DNA of 64,000 nt from Pseudoalteromonas prydzensis (GCF_001661495.1 NZ_BDDT01000001.1:1035557-1099556); one strand, 5' to 3'. Counted from the stretch's first letter, positions 54,358 to 63,529 are shown. Numbers and translations are program-made. The notes: generated by a model not told the origin, from the sequence alone.

Positions 54358-54762
54358 TTATCGATCAAAAAAACAACCACCCATCCACAAACTAATACCG
54401 CTGAGCAACCAGAGCAGTGCATAGTTTTGCCACAACTGTGCATTGTTATAGACCTTTTGTGGGTTATTTTTATCAACCAATAGACAACAAGGTAGACCTT
54501 GTTTAAATCGAGAAAATAGCGTTTTATCATAACTTATCAACACACTATGTAAGTGGCTATTAAATCTAAAACTAACTAACATTGACTCTGGTGGCAGTAA
54601 TTCATGTGCGCCAATACGTGTATTAACTGCATTGGTAATATCATCAATTTCACATACTCGCCAACGCTGCTTACTTACTTTACATTTTAACCACCTGAAA
54701 ATAGGCAATAAGCCTGCACCAACAAAACAACCACCTAATATAAAAAGCATGGTGCTCATCAT
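54358..54762 (-). CDS. small two-helix membrane protein, unrecognised
   Basis: 134 residues (start at 54762 or the adjacent ATG at 54759; AAGG upstream). Membrane helices at about 4-22 and 112-131 flank a domain of about 90 residues with FRFNSHLHSVLISYDKTLF and CCLLVDKNNPQKVY. The layout and the N-P-x-x-x-Y-like motif recall DUF3592 proteins, but I am not sure. It is 8 bp downstream of the OCD-family gene and may be the last gene of the hydroxyproline operon. Confidence 0.5.
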   Translation of the reverse strand: MMSTMLFILGGCFVGAGLLPIFRWLKCKVSKQRWRVCEIDDITNAVNTRIGAHELLPPESMLVSFRFNSHLHSVLISYDKTLFSRFKQGLPCCLLVDKNNPQKVYNNAQLWQNYALLWLLSGISLWMGGCFFDR

Positions 54763-54770
54763 TATTAACC

Positions 54771-55709
54771 TTATAAAGATTGATACACGTGATATGCGGC
54801 TATTAAATCACTCAATGCCGTACCCACAGATTTAAACACCGTAATATCGATTTCATTAATACGAGCATAGATGTTTGCTTTCGCTAACTCAGCTAATTCG
54901 GCGCATAGTTGCTGCTCGTTGAATACTCCTTCCTTTATTGGAATAAGTAACTCACCGGCTTCGCTTAATACATTTGCTTTGCTATCAACGTAAACGCGAC
55001 TACGTGTAATTGTTGCGGTATCACATTCTCTTGCGTCACTATGGTGGTTACCAATTAAATCAACATGGGTGCCTGATTTTAACCAATTGCCATCAAATAA
55101 TGGGGTTGCACAGCACGTAGCACAACTGATCACATCTGCACTGTAAATTGTGGCCTCGTTACTTTGCCCTATTACAAATTCGACTTCAGTAAACGCCCCT
55201 TGTAAGCGACTTTGTAAAGCTAACAGCTTTTCTTGATTCCGAGCAATTAAAGTGACTCGTTTAAAATTTCGGACAGCCAAATGCGCTCGCACCATATACT
55301 CGGCTAAGTTACCACTGCCAAAAAATACTAAATGTTTACTATTCTCACGGGATAAATAATGGCTGGCCAGTGCAGACACTGCTGCTGTGCGCCATAAAGT
55401 AATACGCGTACCATCAACTAAAGCTAACGGCTCGCCATGCTCTCGCGAAAACAACATTATTTTAGAATACAAAGACTCATACCCAGCTTGGCTATTTTTA
55501 GGAAAATACGTAAATGCTTTAACACCAATTACGTGCTCGTTCCATGCGGGTAATACCGCAAACGAATCATGGTTTAAATCACTATTATCAAGCTCATACA
55601 CATTTCGCTTAGGCATACCAAAATCGCGAGCAAAGCCTTGCTGCATTGCGGTTAATAAACTCTCAAAATTAAGGACATTATCGATGTGTGCTTGCTCTAT
55701 AACTTGCAT
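54771..55709 (-). CDS. ornithine cyclodeaminase/mu-crystallin family protein, probable pyrroline-2-carboxylate reductase
   Basis: 312 residues. OCD-family pattern: KRNVYELDNSDLNHDSFAVLPAWNEHVIGVKAFTYFP, ALVDGTRITLWRTAAVSALASHYLSRENSKHLVFFGSGNLAEYMVRAH (Rossmann GSGN) and VDLIGNHHSDARECD. Next to trans-3-hydroxyproline dehydratase the usual member is delta1-pyrroline-2-carboxylate reductase (LhpI type), which makes L-proline from the dehydratase product. That role is inferred from the neighbour. Two bases separate it from the peptidase gene. Confidence 0.78.
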   Translation of the reverse strand: MQVIEQAHIDNVLNFESLLTAMQQGFARDFGMPKRNVYELDNSDLNHDSFAVLPAWNEHVIGVKAFTYFPKNSQAGYESLYSKIMLFSREHGEPLALVDGTRITLWRTAAVSALASHYLSRENSKHLVFFGSGNLAEYMVRAHLAVRNFKRVTLIARNQEKLLALQSRLQGAFTEVEFVIGQSNEATIYSADVISCATCCATPLFDGNWLKSGTHVDLIGNHHSDARECDTATITRSRVYVDSKANVLSEAGELLIPIKEGVFNEQQLCAELAELAKANIYARINEIDITVFKSVGTALSDLIAAYHVYQSL

Positions 55710-55711
55710 TG

Positions 55712-56797
55712 TTATAGCTCCAACTCAAAAGGTTTAGGGGCATGTGTTAAAATCTCATAGCCCGTGTTGGTAATTAAGATGTCCTCTTCTAAACGCACAC
55801 CACCAAAATCAGGGATATAAATACCCGGCTCTATGGTAATCACATTACCAACGTCTAATATGTGCTTGCAATTGCTATTGATAAACGGCTGTTCGTGTAA
55901 GAAAAGCCCTAGCCCGTGACCAAGTCCTTGCCCAGCATAATCCCCAAAACCAGACCCATCGAGTATGCGTTGTGATGCATTTTGTAAGTCAATGCAATGA
56001 ACGCCAGGTTTGATTAAATCAATCGCAGCTTGTTGCGCCGTCGCTACAGCATTGTAAATTTTCGCTTGTTTAGTTGATGCTTGGCCTAATACGTAGCTAC
56101 GGGTCATGTCTGAGCGATAGCCGTTAACAACAGCGCCAAAATCGAGGGTAATAAAATCACCTTCTTTAAGTACGCGATTACTTGGGCTGCCATGGGGTAG
56201 CGATGTACGCTCTGCAAACATTAAAATCGTAGCGAACGCCATGCCTTCTGAACCTAGTTTTTGCATTCTAAACTCTAGCTCTAGTGCTAAATCTCGCTCA
56301 CTCACCCCTTCTTTAAAATAAGGTAAAGTTTGAGATAAGGCTTCATCAGCAATGGCGGCTGCGGCTTTAATCTGTGCAATTTCCCACTCATTCTTGATCA
56401 TTCTTAGGCGCTCAACCAAGCCTTGCACCGCCACCAAAGTGTGATCAGTTAATTCATCAGCCACTTGCTGCCAAAGCGCTACATTAATAAATACGGCATC
56501 AAAGCCTAGTTGACTATTGGCGGGTATAAAACGATTAATACAATAGCCCAAACTTTCGTTGTCGCGATCACGGCTTATCACTTCAAAACCTTGGCACTCT
56601 GCTTGAGCACGTTCAAAATAACGATAGTCAGTGATCAATACACAACTTTGTTGCGTGACAATCGCATAAGCAGCATTACCACTAAAGCCGCTTATGTAGC
56701 GAATGTTCTCATGGCCTAATACTAATAACGCCGTTAAATTTTGCTCTGTCATACATTGTTTTATTAATTGTTGGCGTGCTAAAAAATGATTATTCAT
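55712..56797 (-). CDS. M24 family Xaa-Pro peptidase
   Basis: 361 residues: a creatinase-like N-domain (1-125) and a pita-bread catalytic domain. All five metal ligands are present: Asp219 (ITLDFGA), Asp230 (RSDMTRSY), His294 (GLGHGLGLFLHE), Glu323 (TIEPGIYI) and Glu337 (VRLEEDI). His202 in SLPHGSPSNR is the expected substrate-contacting residue. It releases residues preceding proline or hydroxyproline from short peptides in the cytoplasm. It overlaps the dehydratase gene by 4 bases (ATGA), which ties it to proline-rich (collagen-like) peptide use. Confidence 0.9.
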   Translation of the reverse strand: MNNHFLARQQLIKQCMTEQNLTALLVLGHENIRYISGFSGNAAYAIVTQQSCVLITDYRYFERAQAECQGFEVISRDRDNESLGYCINRFIPANSQLGFDAVFINVALWQQVADELTDHTLVAVQGLVERLRMIKNEWEIAQIKAAAAIADEALSQTLPYFKEGVSERDLALELEFRMQKLGSEGMAFATILMFAERTSLPHGSPSNRVLKEGDFITLDFGAVVNGYRSDMTRSYVLGQASTKQAKIYNAVATAQQAAIDLIKPGVHCIDLQNASQRILDGSGFGDYAGQGLGHGLGLFLHEQPFINSNCKHILDVGNVITIEPGIYIPDFGGVRLEEDILITNTGYEILTHAPKPFELEL

Positions 56798-57843
56798 CGA
56801 AAAATAAATCCTTGCTTTAGGGGATCTGTTGGATCAATTAAGAATGTATGTTTGCCTGTAACAAAAGCTGTGCCTGTAACACGAGGAATAATTGCAGTAT
56901 GTGTTTTAACATTGCATGACTGCCAAATGTTCACGTTAAATACTGAACCCAAAATACTTTCAATGTTAACACTTTGCCCTATCGCCAACTCACCTTTTGC
57001 GAACGCAAGTGCAGCGCGGGCACTAACGCCAGTACCGGTTGGGCTTCTATCAAGCTCACCTTCTGCAAAAATACATACATGTCGGCTAAAATGATTGCTC
57101 TGCGATACCTGGCTATTGGAGTAAAAAATAACCCCGTATAAAAAACCAAGTGCCTGATCAGTTGGGTGCTTTGGTTGATATTGTTTTGTTACCTGCTGTT
57201 TAATCGTTTTACCAAGACTAATGATCTGTTCATGATTATCTGGTGCTAAGCTTAAATCAACAGTATCAGCATCAACAAACGCATAATAGGCGCCACCAAA
57301 TGCAATATCACAGCTAACCTCCCCAACCATAGGCAATTTAATTTTCACGTCGAGCTTATCGACAAAACTGGCTACATTATCAAAATATACTTGCTGTAAC
57401 TGAGCATTTTTAAGCTCAACATACGCTGTAATCAGCCCTGCTGGGGTATCAATCCGTAACTCATTAATTCCATCAATAAAATTAGCAATACCACAGTCTT
57501 TTGCAGCCGTAGCTAAGGCTATAATGGCATGCCCGCACATAGTGCTATAACCTTCGTTATGTAGAAAAAGTACGCCAAAGTGGCTACTCTCTCGCTCAGG
57601 AGCCGTAATTAATGCACCGTACATATCAGCATGCCCGCGCGGCTCAAACATCAATGCTTTTCGTAAGTCATCAAAACGCGCCAAACAATCAGCACGCTTC
57701 TGGTGCATGGTTTGCCCTTGCACATCGCTAAAACCATCAACAATAATCCGAAGGGGCTCACCACCTGTATGCATATCAAGTGTATTTATTGATAACCAAT
57801 CATTATTTGGCTGTTGCCAGTGAGAGAATAAAGTATGGGTCAT
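56794..57843 (-). CDS. trans-3-hydroxy-L-proline dehydratase (proline racemase family)
   Basis: 349 residues, proline racemase superfamily. The first catalytic residue is Cys103 (YSTMCGHAIIAL). The second, Cys in racemases and epimerases, is Thr269 (LDRSPTGTGVSARAAL). The Cys/Thr pair is the known signature of trans-3-hydroxyproline dehydratases, including human L3HYPDH. The enzyme gives delta1-pyrroline-2-carboxylate, the substrate of the reductase encoded two genes on. First gene of the operon; its start is 17 bp from a TGTATACA operator. Confidence 0.9.
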   Translation of the reverse strand: MTHTLFSHWQQPNNDWLSINTLDMHTGGEPLRIIVDGFSDVQGQTMHQKRADCLARFDDLRKALMFEPRGHADMYGALITAPERESSHFGVLFLHNEGYSTMCGHAIIALATAAKDCGIANFIDGINELRIDTPAGLITAYVELKNAQLQQVYFDNVASFVDKLDVKIKLPMVGEVSCDIAFGGAYYAFVDADTVDLSLAPDNHEQIISLGKTIKQQVTKQYQPKHPTDQALGFLYGVIFYSNSQVSQSNHFSRHVCIFAEGELDRSPTGTGVSARAALAFAKGELAIGQSVNIESILGSVFNVNIWQSCNVKTHTAIIPRVTGTAFVTGKHTFLIDPTDPLKQGFIFR

Positions 57844-57859
57844 ATGTCACTCTTTTTTA

Positions 57860-57875
57860 TTTTTGTATACAGTAT
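57860..57875. promoter_or_regulatory. TGTATACA operator (site A) of the hydroxyproline operon
   Basis: TTTTTGTATACAGTAT with core TGTATACA at 57864-57871. A minus-strand -10 (TATACT, plus-strand 57871-57876) overlaps it, with TTGCAG 15 bp upstream as a possible -35. The position suits a repressor. Confidence 0.65.
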
Positions 57876-57917
57876 ATCTTTTATATTTATACTGCAATCG
57901 TTTCAAGTCTAGTAATA

Positions 57918-57949
57918 AGAAAAATGCCGAGCAGTTACCTACTCAGCAT
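57918..57949 (-). terminator. terminator of the TonB receptor gene
   Basis: On the minus strand ATGCTGAG (57949-57942), a 10-nt loop and CTCGGCAT (57931-57924) form an 8-bp stem with one G-T pair, followed by TTTTTC. It separates the receptor from the downstream dehydratase operon. Confidence 0.75.
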
Positions 57950-58061
57950 CAGGGCTGTGTTACTCACTATGAGAATGTGCTTAAACATTTTGTCAATTTT
58001 AGCTTTCGCTTGTTAGGTGATATGTACTAAAACGACAACTTACAGCCACTTACCAGGGAAC

Positions 58062-61055
58062 TTAAAATTCTATACGCGCGGTTAACGATACATACCGAGC
58101 TCCTTGTCGGCCTGTAACTAAACCATAATCAGGGTTAAGCTCTAAGCCATTATCACCGTACTGAGCGCGTTCCTCATTTATTGATAGCGCGCTATCACCA
58201 TCAAATAAGTTATAAACGGTGCCTTTGAGTGTCATATCAGAGCCAAAAAATTCAGTGTAATAAGTAAGCGACATATCTACGTTAGTTAACCAAGGTAAAT
58301 TGCCTTTACTACCACGAGGAGCTGGGTTACCGTTTTCATCATAATGCGATGCCTGGTCGTAGTCTTTACTAATACACGCATCCCAAGGATTACCTTGCTC
58401 ACAGCTATCTACACCTTCAGGGTGAACTGAGAAGTAACTTTTTGGTCGACCCGATGTTGTTCGCGCAACTAAGCCAACGGTTAATGAATCGGTAATACTG
58501 TAGGCACCGCTAAATTTAATCGCATGGCGGTGATCGTTTGGTAAATTACCATAACCATGATCCATCAAATCGCCATAGTCATAAGAAGTTGTCCAGCCCG
58601 GATCAGCTTGGTCGTTGTCCGTTTTAACTAAGCCCTCTGTATTACCGTAACTGTGTGACCATGTATATGATGTGTTGATCCGTAAATCATCGGTTACATT
58701 GCCATCTAAAGTAAATTCAAGCGCCAAATATTTACGCTGTGCTTCAGGTAATGCTAGCTCTTCAACACTTAAATTAACGTTATCAACTTGCCCATCGCCA
58801 TCAAAATCATACGACATTTGGATCGCTTCACCTGGGTTATTCAAAACATAGTATGAACCTTGACCTACGTTATCGGTGATCCCCATCTCGGCTAGCTTTT
58901 TAGCAAGTACAGGACCTACATCGGTGTCTTCAACACTGCGACCTAAATCACGATAGATAGCGCGTACTCCCGCCGACATAGTATCAAACACTTCTTGCTG
59001 ATAGCCTATCGTAAACTCATCACTGTACATTGGCTTCAAAGAAGCAGAAGCAATAAGTCCTGGCTCTGTAATACCACGTTGACGCCAGCGTCTATCACGT
59101 AACATATCACCTCTGCTAGGTGAACCATCCGCTAATAAAGTAGGTGAACCATTGCCTTCTAATTGATCTAATTCGAAATACTCAAACCACTCAATAGATG
59201 CCGATCCTTGAGTAATATTCATGTTGGCCGATACAGGCTGAAAGTAGCGACCAAAGGTTGCGAATACTTTAGCACTACCATCACCACTTACATCATAGAT
59301 AGCTTGTAACCGCGGTGCGATTTGGTTATCAATATCAACAAAAGCGCGGCCATCCGATACGGTGTTTTCAAATTGACTGTAACGCAAGCCCATATTAAGC
59401 ACTAAATTATCAGTTGCTTGCCATGAGTCATTAATATAAAACGCTAACGAAGTGGTATCTGAATCGACTTCACGGCTACGCACGCGTCGCTCAATAAAAT
59501 CACTGCCCAGCGCTGCACCCGAGATATCATTTTCACCTGCGGTTTTTATTGTCCACCAGCCTTGTGCATCACCCACCCCGTTTTGCCCTTCAAAGTAATC
59601 AACTTTCACGTTGGTGTAGTCAATACCAAACTGAATTGAATGCATATCCAGATCCCAATTGAAGTCAATGCGGGCTTGATCACGGATATATTCTTCTTCT
59701 GTTACCGATGAGTTTGTATGTTGGCTTAAGGTAACAAAGCCATTTCTCTCATCCCATACACCCGGGTTTGGTGAAGCAACAACATTTTCAACATTTTCAG
59801 TTACACGACCAACCACCGCTGATACAGAAAACGTATCTGTAAGGTAGCCATTGTAGTTAATACTATAAACATTACCGCCATCTTCGCCTGGCGCATCTAC
59901 CCCTTGCTGATCGCCAACAATGTTATCTTGCCAGTTGTAGGCAAATGTTTTATCAGTCCAAGTACGTTTATTATTCATCGCAGAGAAACCCACAGAATGG
60001 TCTTCGTTTATAAACCAATCTACCTTGGTAAACCAACGGTCTTCATCACGCTCAAAATCAGAGAAAGTCGTTTGCCCTGCGCCCGTTGATTCTTCACGTC
60101 GCGGTGCAAATAAACCATAAAAGAAAAGGGTATCTTCAATAATTGCACCGCTTGCCCACAGTTGTAGCTCTTTAAAGTCGTAACTGCTTTGTTGTGTATT
60201 AGTACTTATAGTACCGCTGTCTTGAAATATTGAGTCATGCTGACTGCGAAGGCTGTCTGGATCCCAACGCACCTCAGCACCAAATTTAAAATCATTATCA
60301 CCTGATTTTGAAACTGCGTTGACAATACCACCTAACGCGCCACCAAACTCAGGACTCACACCGCCAGTTTTAACTTGTGTTTGCGAAATCGCTTCCCAAG
60401 GAAGACGAATTGAGCCTAAGCCTGTACGAATACTCGTTACGTTTAAGCCATTAAAATAGTAGCCATTTTCAGCCGCAGATGAACCACCAAAACTTGACAC
60501 GCCATTAAAGCTTGAGCCACCTGGGGCTGCTGTACCCGGCGCTAATAAAGCAATGCTTTCAAAGCCTGTGTTTACTGGCATTGCTTTAAGTTCAGCATCG
60601 CTAAAAGTTAGCCCAGACGTAGAAGAGGCCATATCAACACGACGTATAGCTGCACCAGTTACAGCGATACGCTCCATATCTGTTCCGGCTTGAAAAAGTT
60701 GTACATCAAGAATAATGGATTGACCAATGGTCACAGCCACATCTTCTTCAACCATTGTTTGATAACCATCTTTCACAATAGTTACGTCATAAGTACCCAC
60801 TGGCACATTACGCAGTAAATAATCGCCTTCAGCATTACTTGTAATGGTATACACAAGACCTTTCGTTTTGTGTTTAAGGGTAATTTTTGCACCAATCAAA
60901 TCATTGCCAGATTGCGCCACAATATGACCTTTTACAATACTACTGCCATCAACGGCTTGCGCAGCAGGCGCCATCATTAATGCAGCAGTAACCGCCGTTG
61001 CTAATAGGGTTTTTACACCCGCTCCCCGAGTTTGCTTTTTATTATATGTAAACAT
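58062..61055 (-). CDS. Oar-like TonB-dependent receptor of the hydroxyproline/peptide locus
   Basis: 997 residues. A signal peptide (to AQA, about 34) is followed by a carboxypeptidase-regulatory-like domain (about 38-118: VKGHIVAQSGNDLIGAKITLKHKTKGLVYTITSNAEGDYLLRNVPVGTYDV), a TonB-box-like MERIAVTGA, a plug (SSFGGSSAAENGYYFNGLNVT, GGVSPEFGGALGGIVNAVSKSG) and a barrel ending ARYVSLTARIEF. The shared operator with the dehydratase and DapA-like units suggests it imports proline/hydroxyproline-containing peptides. Substrate inferred from regulation and neighbours. Confidence 0.88.
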   Translation of the reverse strand: MFTYNKKQTRGAGVKTLLATAVTAALMMAPAAQAVDGSSIVKGHIVAQSGNDLIGAKITLKHKTKGLVYTITSNAEGDYLLRNVPVGTYDVTIVKDGYQTMVEEDVAVTIGQSIILDVQLFQAGTDMERIAVTGAAIRRVDMASSTSGLTFSDAELKAMPVNTGFESIALLAPGTAAPGGSSFNGVSSFGGSSAAENGYYFNGLNVTSIRTGLGSIRLPWEAISQTQVKTGGVSPEFGGALGGIVNAVSKSGDNDFKFGAEVRWDPDSLRSQHDSIFQDSGTISTNTQQSSYDFKELQLWASGAIIEDTLFFYGLFAPRREESTGAGQTTFSDFERDEDRWFTKVDWFINEDHSVGFSAMNNKRTWTDKTFAYNWQDNIVGDQQGVDAPGEDGGNVYSINYNGYLTDTFSVSAVVGRVTENVENVVASPNPGVWDERNGFVTLSQHTNSSVTEEEYIRDQARIDFNWDLDMHSIQFGIDYTNVKVDYFEGQNGVGDAQGWWTIKTAGENDISGAALGSDFIERRVRSREVDSDTTSLAFYINDSWQATDNLVLNMGLRYSQFENTVSDGRAFVDIDNQIAPRLQAIYDVSGDGSAKVFATFGRYFQPVSANMNITQGSASIEWFEYFELDQLEGNGSPTLLADGSPSRGDMLRDRRWRQRGITEPGLIASASLKPMYSDEFTIGYQQEVFDTMSAGVRAIYRDLGRSVEDTDVGPVLAKKLAEMGITDNVGQGSYYVLNNPGEAIQMSYDFDGDGQVDNVNLSVEELALPEAQRKYLALEFTLDGNVTDDLRINTSYTWSHSYGNTEGLVKTDNDQADPGWTTSYDYGDLMDHGYGNLPNDHRHAIKFSGAYSITDSLTVGLVARTTSGRPKSYFSVHPEGVDSCEQGNPWDACISKDYDQASHYDENGNPAPRGSKGNLPWLTNVDMSLTYYTEFFGSDMTLKGTVYNLFDGDSALSINEERAQYGDNGLELNPDYGLVTGRQGARYVSLTARIEF

Positions 61056-61129
61056 GAAAATGTTCCTTTGATCCTGTTAATTTTTTGTTGTCTGTCTAAC
61101 CTCTGACGAAAAAAATATACACCAATTGC

Positions 61130-61145
61130 ATATTGTATACAATAT
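61130..61145. promoter_or_regulatory. TGTATACA operator (site B) of the TonB receptor gene
   Basis: ATATTGTATACAATAT is a perfect 16-bp palindrome. On the minus strand TTGTAT within it (plus-strand 61137-61142) lies 17 bp from TATATT (61114-61119), so the palindrome covers a predicted -35. Confidence 0.75.
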
Positions 61146-61161
61146 TAAATATACATTTATT

Positions 61162-61180
61162 TTTTAGGATCGTCCTAAAA
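61162..61180. promoter_or_regulatory. perfect inverted repeat in the divergent receptor/GNAT region
   Basis: TTTTAGGA (61162-61169), TCG, TCCTAAAA (61173-61180). It is distinct in sequence from the TGTATACA sites and lies 17 bp beyond site B, between divergent genes. It could be an operator for a second regulator. Confidence 0.45.
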
Positions 61181-61348
61181 TTCCATGCTGTTAATCGCAA
61201 GCTGTGGTAAAAACATCACCATGGAAAAATTAAAAATAAGCCTATTATTAAACGCTTGTGTGAAAATAACTGTGCAATTTACACGCTTCGTTCTATGCTT
61301 ATACGCTCAACAAAAAGTGCAGAATTAGCAAAAATTAAAAGGACTCAC

Positions 61349-62200
61349 ATGCAAGAGCAGCGCTTAACCATCAAAGTTATGTCTAAAGAAGAAGTGAATA
61401 TTGCCGTTGAATGGGCCGCGCTAGAGGGCTGGAACCCAGGCCTTAATGACGCCCATAATTATTATCAGGCAGATCCCCATGGCTTTTTAATTGGCTACCT
61501 TGGCGATGAAGCTATCGCAACCATTTCCGTTGTTAAATATGATAACGATTTTGCTTTTTTAGGCTTTTACATCGTTAAACCTGAATATCGGGGCAAAGGT
61601 TATGGCATGAAAATTTGGCAAGCGGGCCTTAACTATCTGAAAAACTGTAACATTGCCCTTGATGGCGTACTTGAACAGCAAGATAATTATAAAAAATCAG
61701 GATTTAAACTGGCCTACAGTAATATTAGATTTGCAGGGGCCGGTGGCGGTCAATTGCCAAACAATGACGATATTATAGAGCTTGAAAGCTTGCCATTCTC
61801 AGCAATAAGCGATTACGAAAAACCCTTTTTCCCAGCAGTTAGAGCTGATTTTTTGCGAAACTGGATAAGCCAGCCCAATTCTCAAGCTTTGGGAATTTTA
61901 GACAAGGGTAAATTAGCAGGTTATGGTGTGATCAGGGCATGTCGCGAAGGTTTTAAAATTGGCCCTCTATACGCGAACACACCTCAATTGGCAGAGTCGC
62001 TTTTTCTAGCATTAAAAACATCAACAGCCACGGGGGAAACAATTTACCTTGATGTGCCAAACCTTAATCAAGCTGCCCTCGCTTTAGTGCAGCGCCATAA
62101 TATGACACCCGCATTTGAAACAGCAAGAATGTATACACAGCAACAACCTGATATCCCTTTAAATAAGGTGTTTGGGGTAACCTCTTTTGAAATAGGCTAA
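61349..62200 (+). CDS. GNAT N-acetyltransferase with a second Acetyltransf_18-like domain
   Basis: 283 residues from the ATG at 61349 (AAAAGGA upstream; the longer frame has no ribosome site). The N-terminal GNAT domain (about 5-125) has the acetyl-CoA loop VKPEYRGKGYGMKIWQAGLNYL. The C-terminal domain (about 150-283: GILDKGKLAGYGVIRACREGFKIGPLYANTPQLAESLFLAL, ETIYLDVPNLNQAALALVQRHNMTPAFETARMY and FGVTSFEIG) has the YitH-type second-domain pattern. Substrate unknown. It lies between two units of the TGTATACA regulon, but no such site is near its own start. Confidence 0.82.
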   Translation: MQEQRLTIKVMSKEEVNIAVEWAALEGWNPGLNDAHNYYQADPHGFLIGYLGDEAIATISVVKYDNDFAFLGFYIVKPEYRGKGYGMKIWQAGLNYLKNCNIALDGVLEQQDNYKKSGFKLAYSNIRFAGAGGGQLPNNDDIIELESLPFSAISDYEKPFFPAVRADFLRNWISQPNSQALGILDKGKLAGYGVIRACREGFKIGPLYANTPQLAESLFLALKTSTATGETIYLDVPNLNQAALALVQRHNMTPAFETARMYTQQQPDIPLNKVFGVTSFEIG

Positions 62201-62215
62201 GCCTAGCGCCTATTT
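62190..62215 (+). terminator. hairpin at the end of the GNAT gene
   Basis: AAATAGGC (62190-62197), a 10-nt loop and GCCTATTT (62208-62215). It overlaps the stop codon. Confidence 0.55.
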
Positions 62216-62537
62216 ATAGCTGCAAGTTTACCGCGCAGCTTTTGCCTCGCCAAGCATTCATTATTAACCTTTATATTCATATTTTCACAACAGTGAAATC
62301 GGCCTTAAATATTAAATGCGAGTTAAGTCACTTTAGCATGGCTCATGCTTGCTCTGCATGTTTTAACTTTCTAAGTGCTTTTATACGCAAGCTTTCTGGA
62401 ACACTGCTGCTCTGTTAATTCTTACCAAACTCTAAACTAGGTGTCAGATTTATTTTTATCACGGCTTTGCCAAAGATAATTTAACTGATACACTCTCAAT
62501 GTATAATGTATACAATATATTCACAAGAGGAATTATA
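62201..62537. other. 337-bp region between the GNAT and DapA-like genes
   Basis: It holds the GNAT terminator at its left end and the promoter and operator of the DapA-like gene at its right end. The middle (62220-62465) shows no coding potential or clear structure. Confidence 0.5.
62480..62518 (+). promoter_or_regulatory. promoter and TGTATACA operator (site C) of the DapA-like gene
   Basis: TATAAT (62502-62507) with TTTAAC (62480-62485) 16 bp upstream. The operator, at 62503-62518, differs from site B at one base of 16 and covers the -10. Confidence 0.7.
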
Positions 62538-63506
62538 ATGGAAACTAATAGTAAAGATTGGCGATACACTGTTATGCCAGCTGTATTTACATGGCTAAAA
62601 GAAACTGAATCCGGCACTGTTGAAATTGACCTTGAAGCAACACAAAAATACGCTGCAGATATTTTAAAAGTGCAAGGTAAACATGGAACTAGAATGGGTG
62701 GACTAGTCGGCTCAGGTACACTCGGTGAAAATAACTATCTAAGCGCGGAGCAGCGCCTTTCTTTACTAAAAGCCCTCTCTAGCGTTGCGAAAGAGTACAA
62801 TGTTCCATTGATCAGTGGCGCTGCGGCACAAACAAAAGAAGAACTTGCCAAAATAGTTACAGAGCTTGCGACTGTTGGCGTAGATACCGTTATGGTAATG
62901 CCACCAAAAACGAAGGAAGCGCCTTGTGATGAACAAATGTATGCGTATTACGCACTTTCTGCAGCGGCTGCAAAAGCAGCGGGCATAACAATAATGCCCT
63001 ATAACAACCCTGACGCAGCCGGCTATCATGCGCTCTCAACTGATCTACTTACAAGACTTGCTGCCCTGCCTGAAGTCACCGCGCTTAAAATATCGACTAT
63101 CGACGTGTCAGTTATTGAAACAATGATGTTAGAGAACAAAAACTTAAAAGTATTGGCCGGTGTTGACACTGTGACTATTCATGCAGGCCTTGCTGGCGCA
63201 TGTGGTGGCATTACAGGTGTTGGGTGCATATTCCCAAAAGCGAGTATTACTATGCAAGAATATGTAAATAATGGAGAGTGGGCTGAGGCAAATAAAATTT
63301 CTCAGGCGATGAATTCTATCTCCTACCTTGATGCACAACCGTTACTTTTAGAGTACCTAAAGTTTGCTTTTGGCATTCATCATAATGATGTAACTGGTGG
63401 GCTTCGCACCTTTGGCAAGAAGTTAACCCAACAGCAAATTGATGATGTTCATACAAGGTATACCCTAGCAAAAGAACGACTTGAGATCCTCGATTTACTA
63501 GACTGA
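62538..63506 (+). CDS. DapA (dihydrodipicolinate synthase)-family lyase/deaminase
   Basis: 322 residues from the ATG at 62538 (AGAGGAA upstream). A TIM-barrel of the N-acetylneuraminate lyase/DapA superfamily: GSGTLGENNYLSAEQRLSLL (58-77), the YNNP motif (Tyr155), the Schiff-base lysine in ALKIS (Lys184) and GACGGITGVGCIFP. It is not adjacent to lysine genes. In hydroxyproline catabolism a DapA-family enzyme (HypD/LhpC, delta1-pyrroline-4-hydroxy-2-carboxylate deaminase) is standard, and the shared operator with the dehydratase unit makes that or a related role more likely than lysine synthesis. This is inference. Confidence 0.8.
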   Translation: METNSKDWRYTVMPAVFTWLKETESGTVEIDLEATQKYAADILKVQGKHGTRMGGLVGSGTLGENNYLSAEQRLSLLKALSSVAKEYNVPLISGAAAQTKEELAKIVTELATVGVDTVMVMPPKTKEAPCDEQMYAYYALSAAAAKAAGITIMPYNNPDAAGYHALSTDLLTRLAALPEVTALKISTIDVSVIETMMLENKNLKVLAGVDTVTIHAGLAGACGGITGVGCIFPKASITMQEYVNNGEWAEANKISQAMNSISYLDAQPLLLEYLKFAFGIHHNDVTGGLRTFGKKLTQQQIDDVHTRYTLAKERLEILDLLD

Positions 63507-63529
63507 TCTTTTAAAGTATTCAAATCGCG

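Noticed and set aside
62538..63506. Lysine-biosynthetic DapA
   Set aside because: No lysine genes nearby, and the promoter carries the operator shared with the hydroxyproline operon and TonB receptor. A catabolic DapA-family enzyme fits better.
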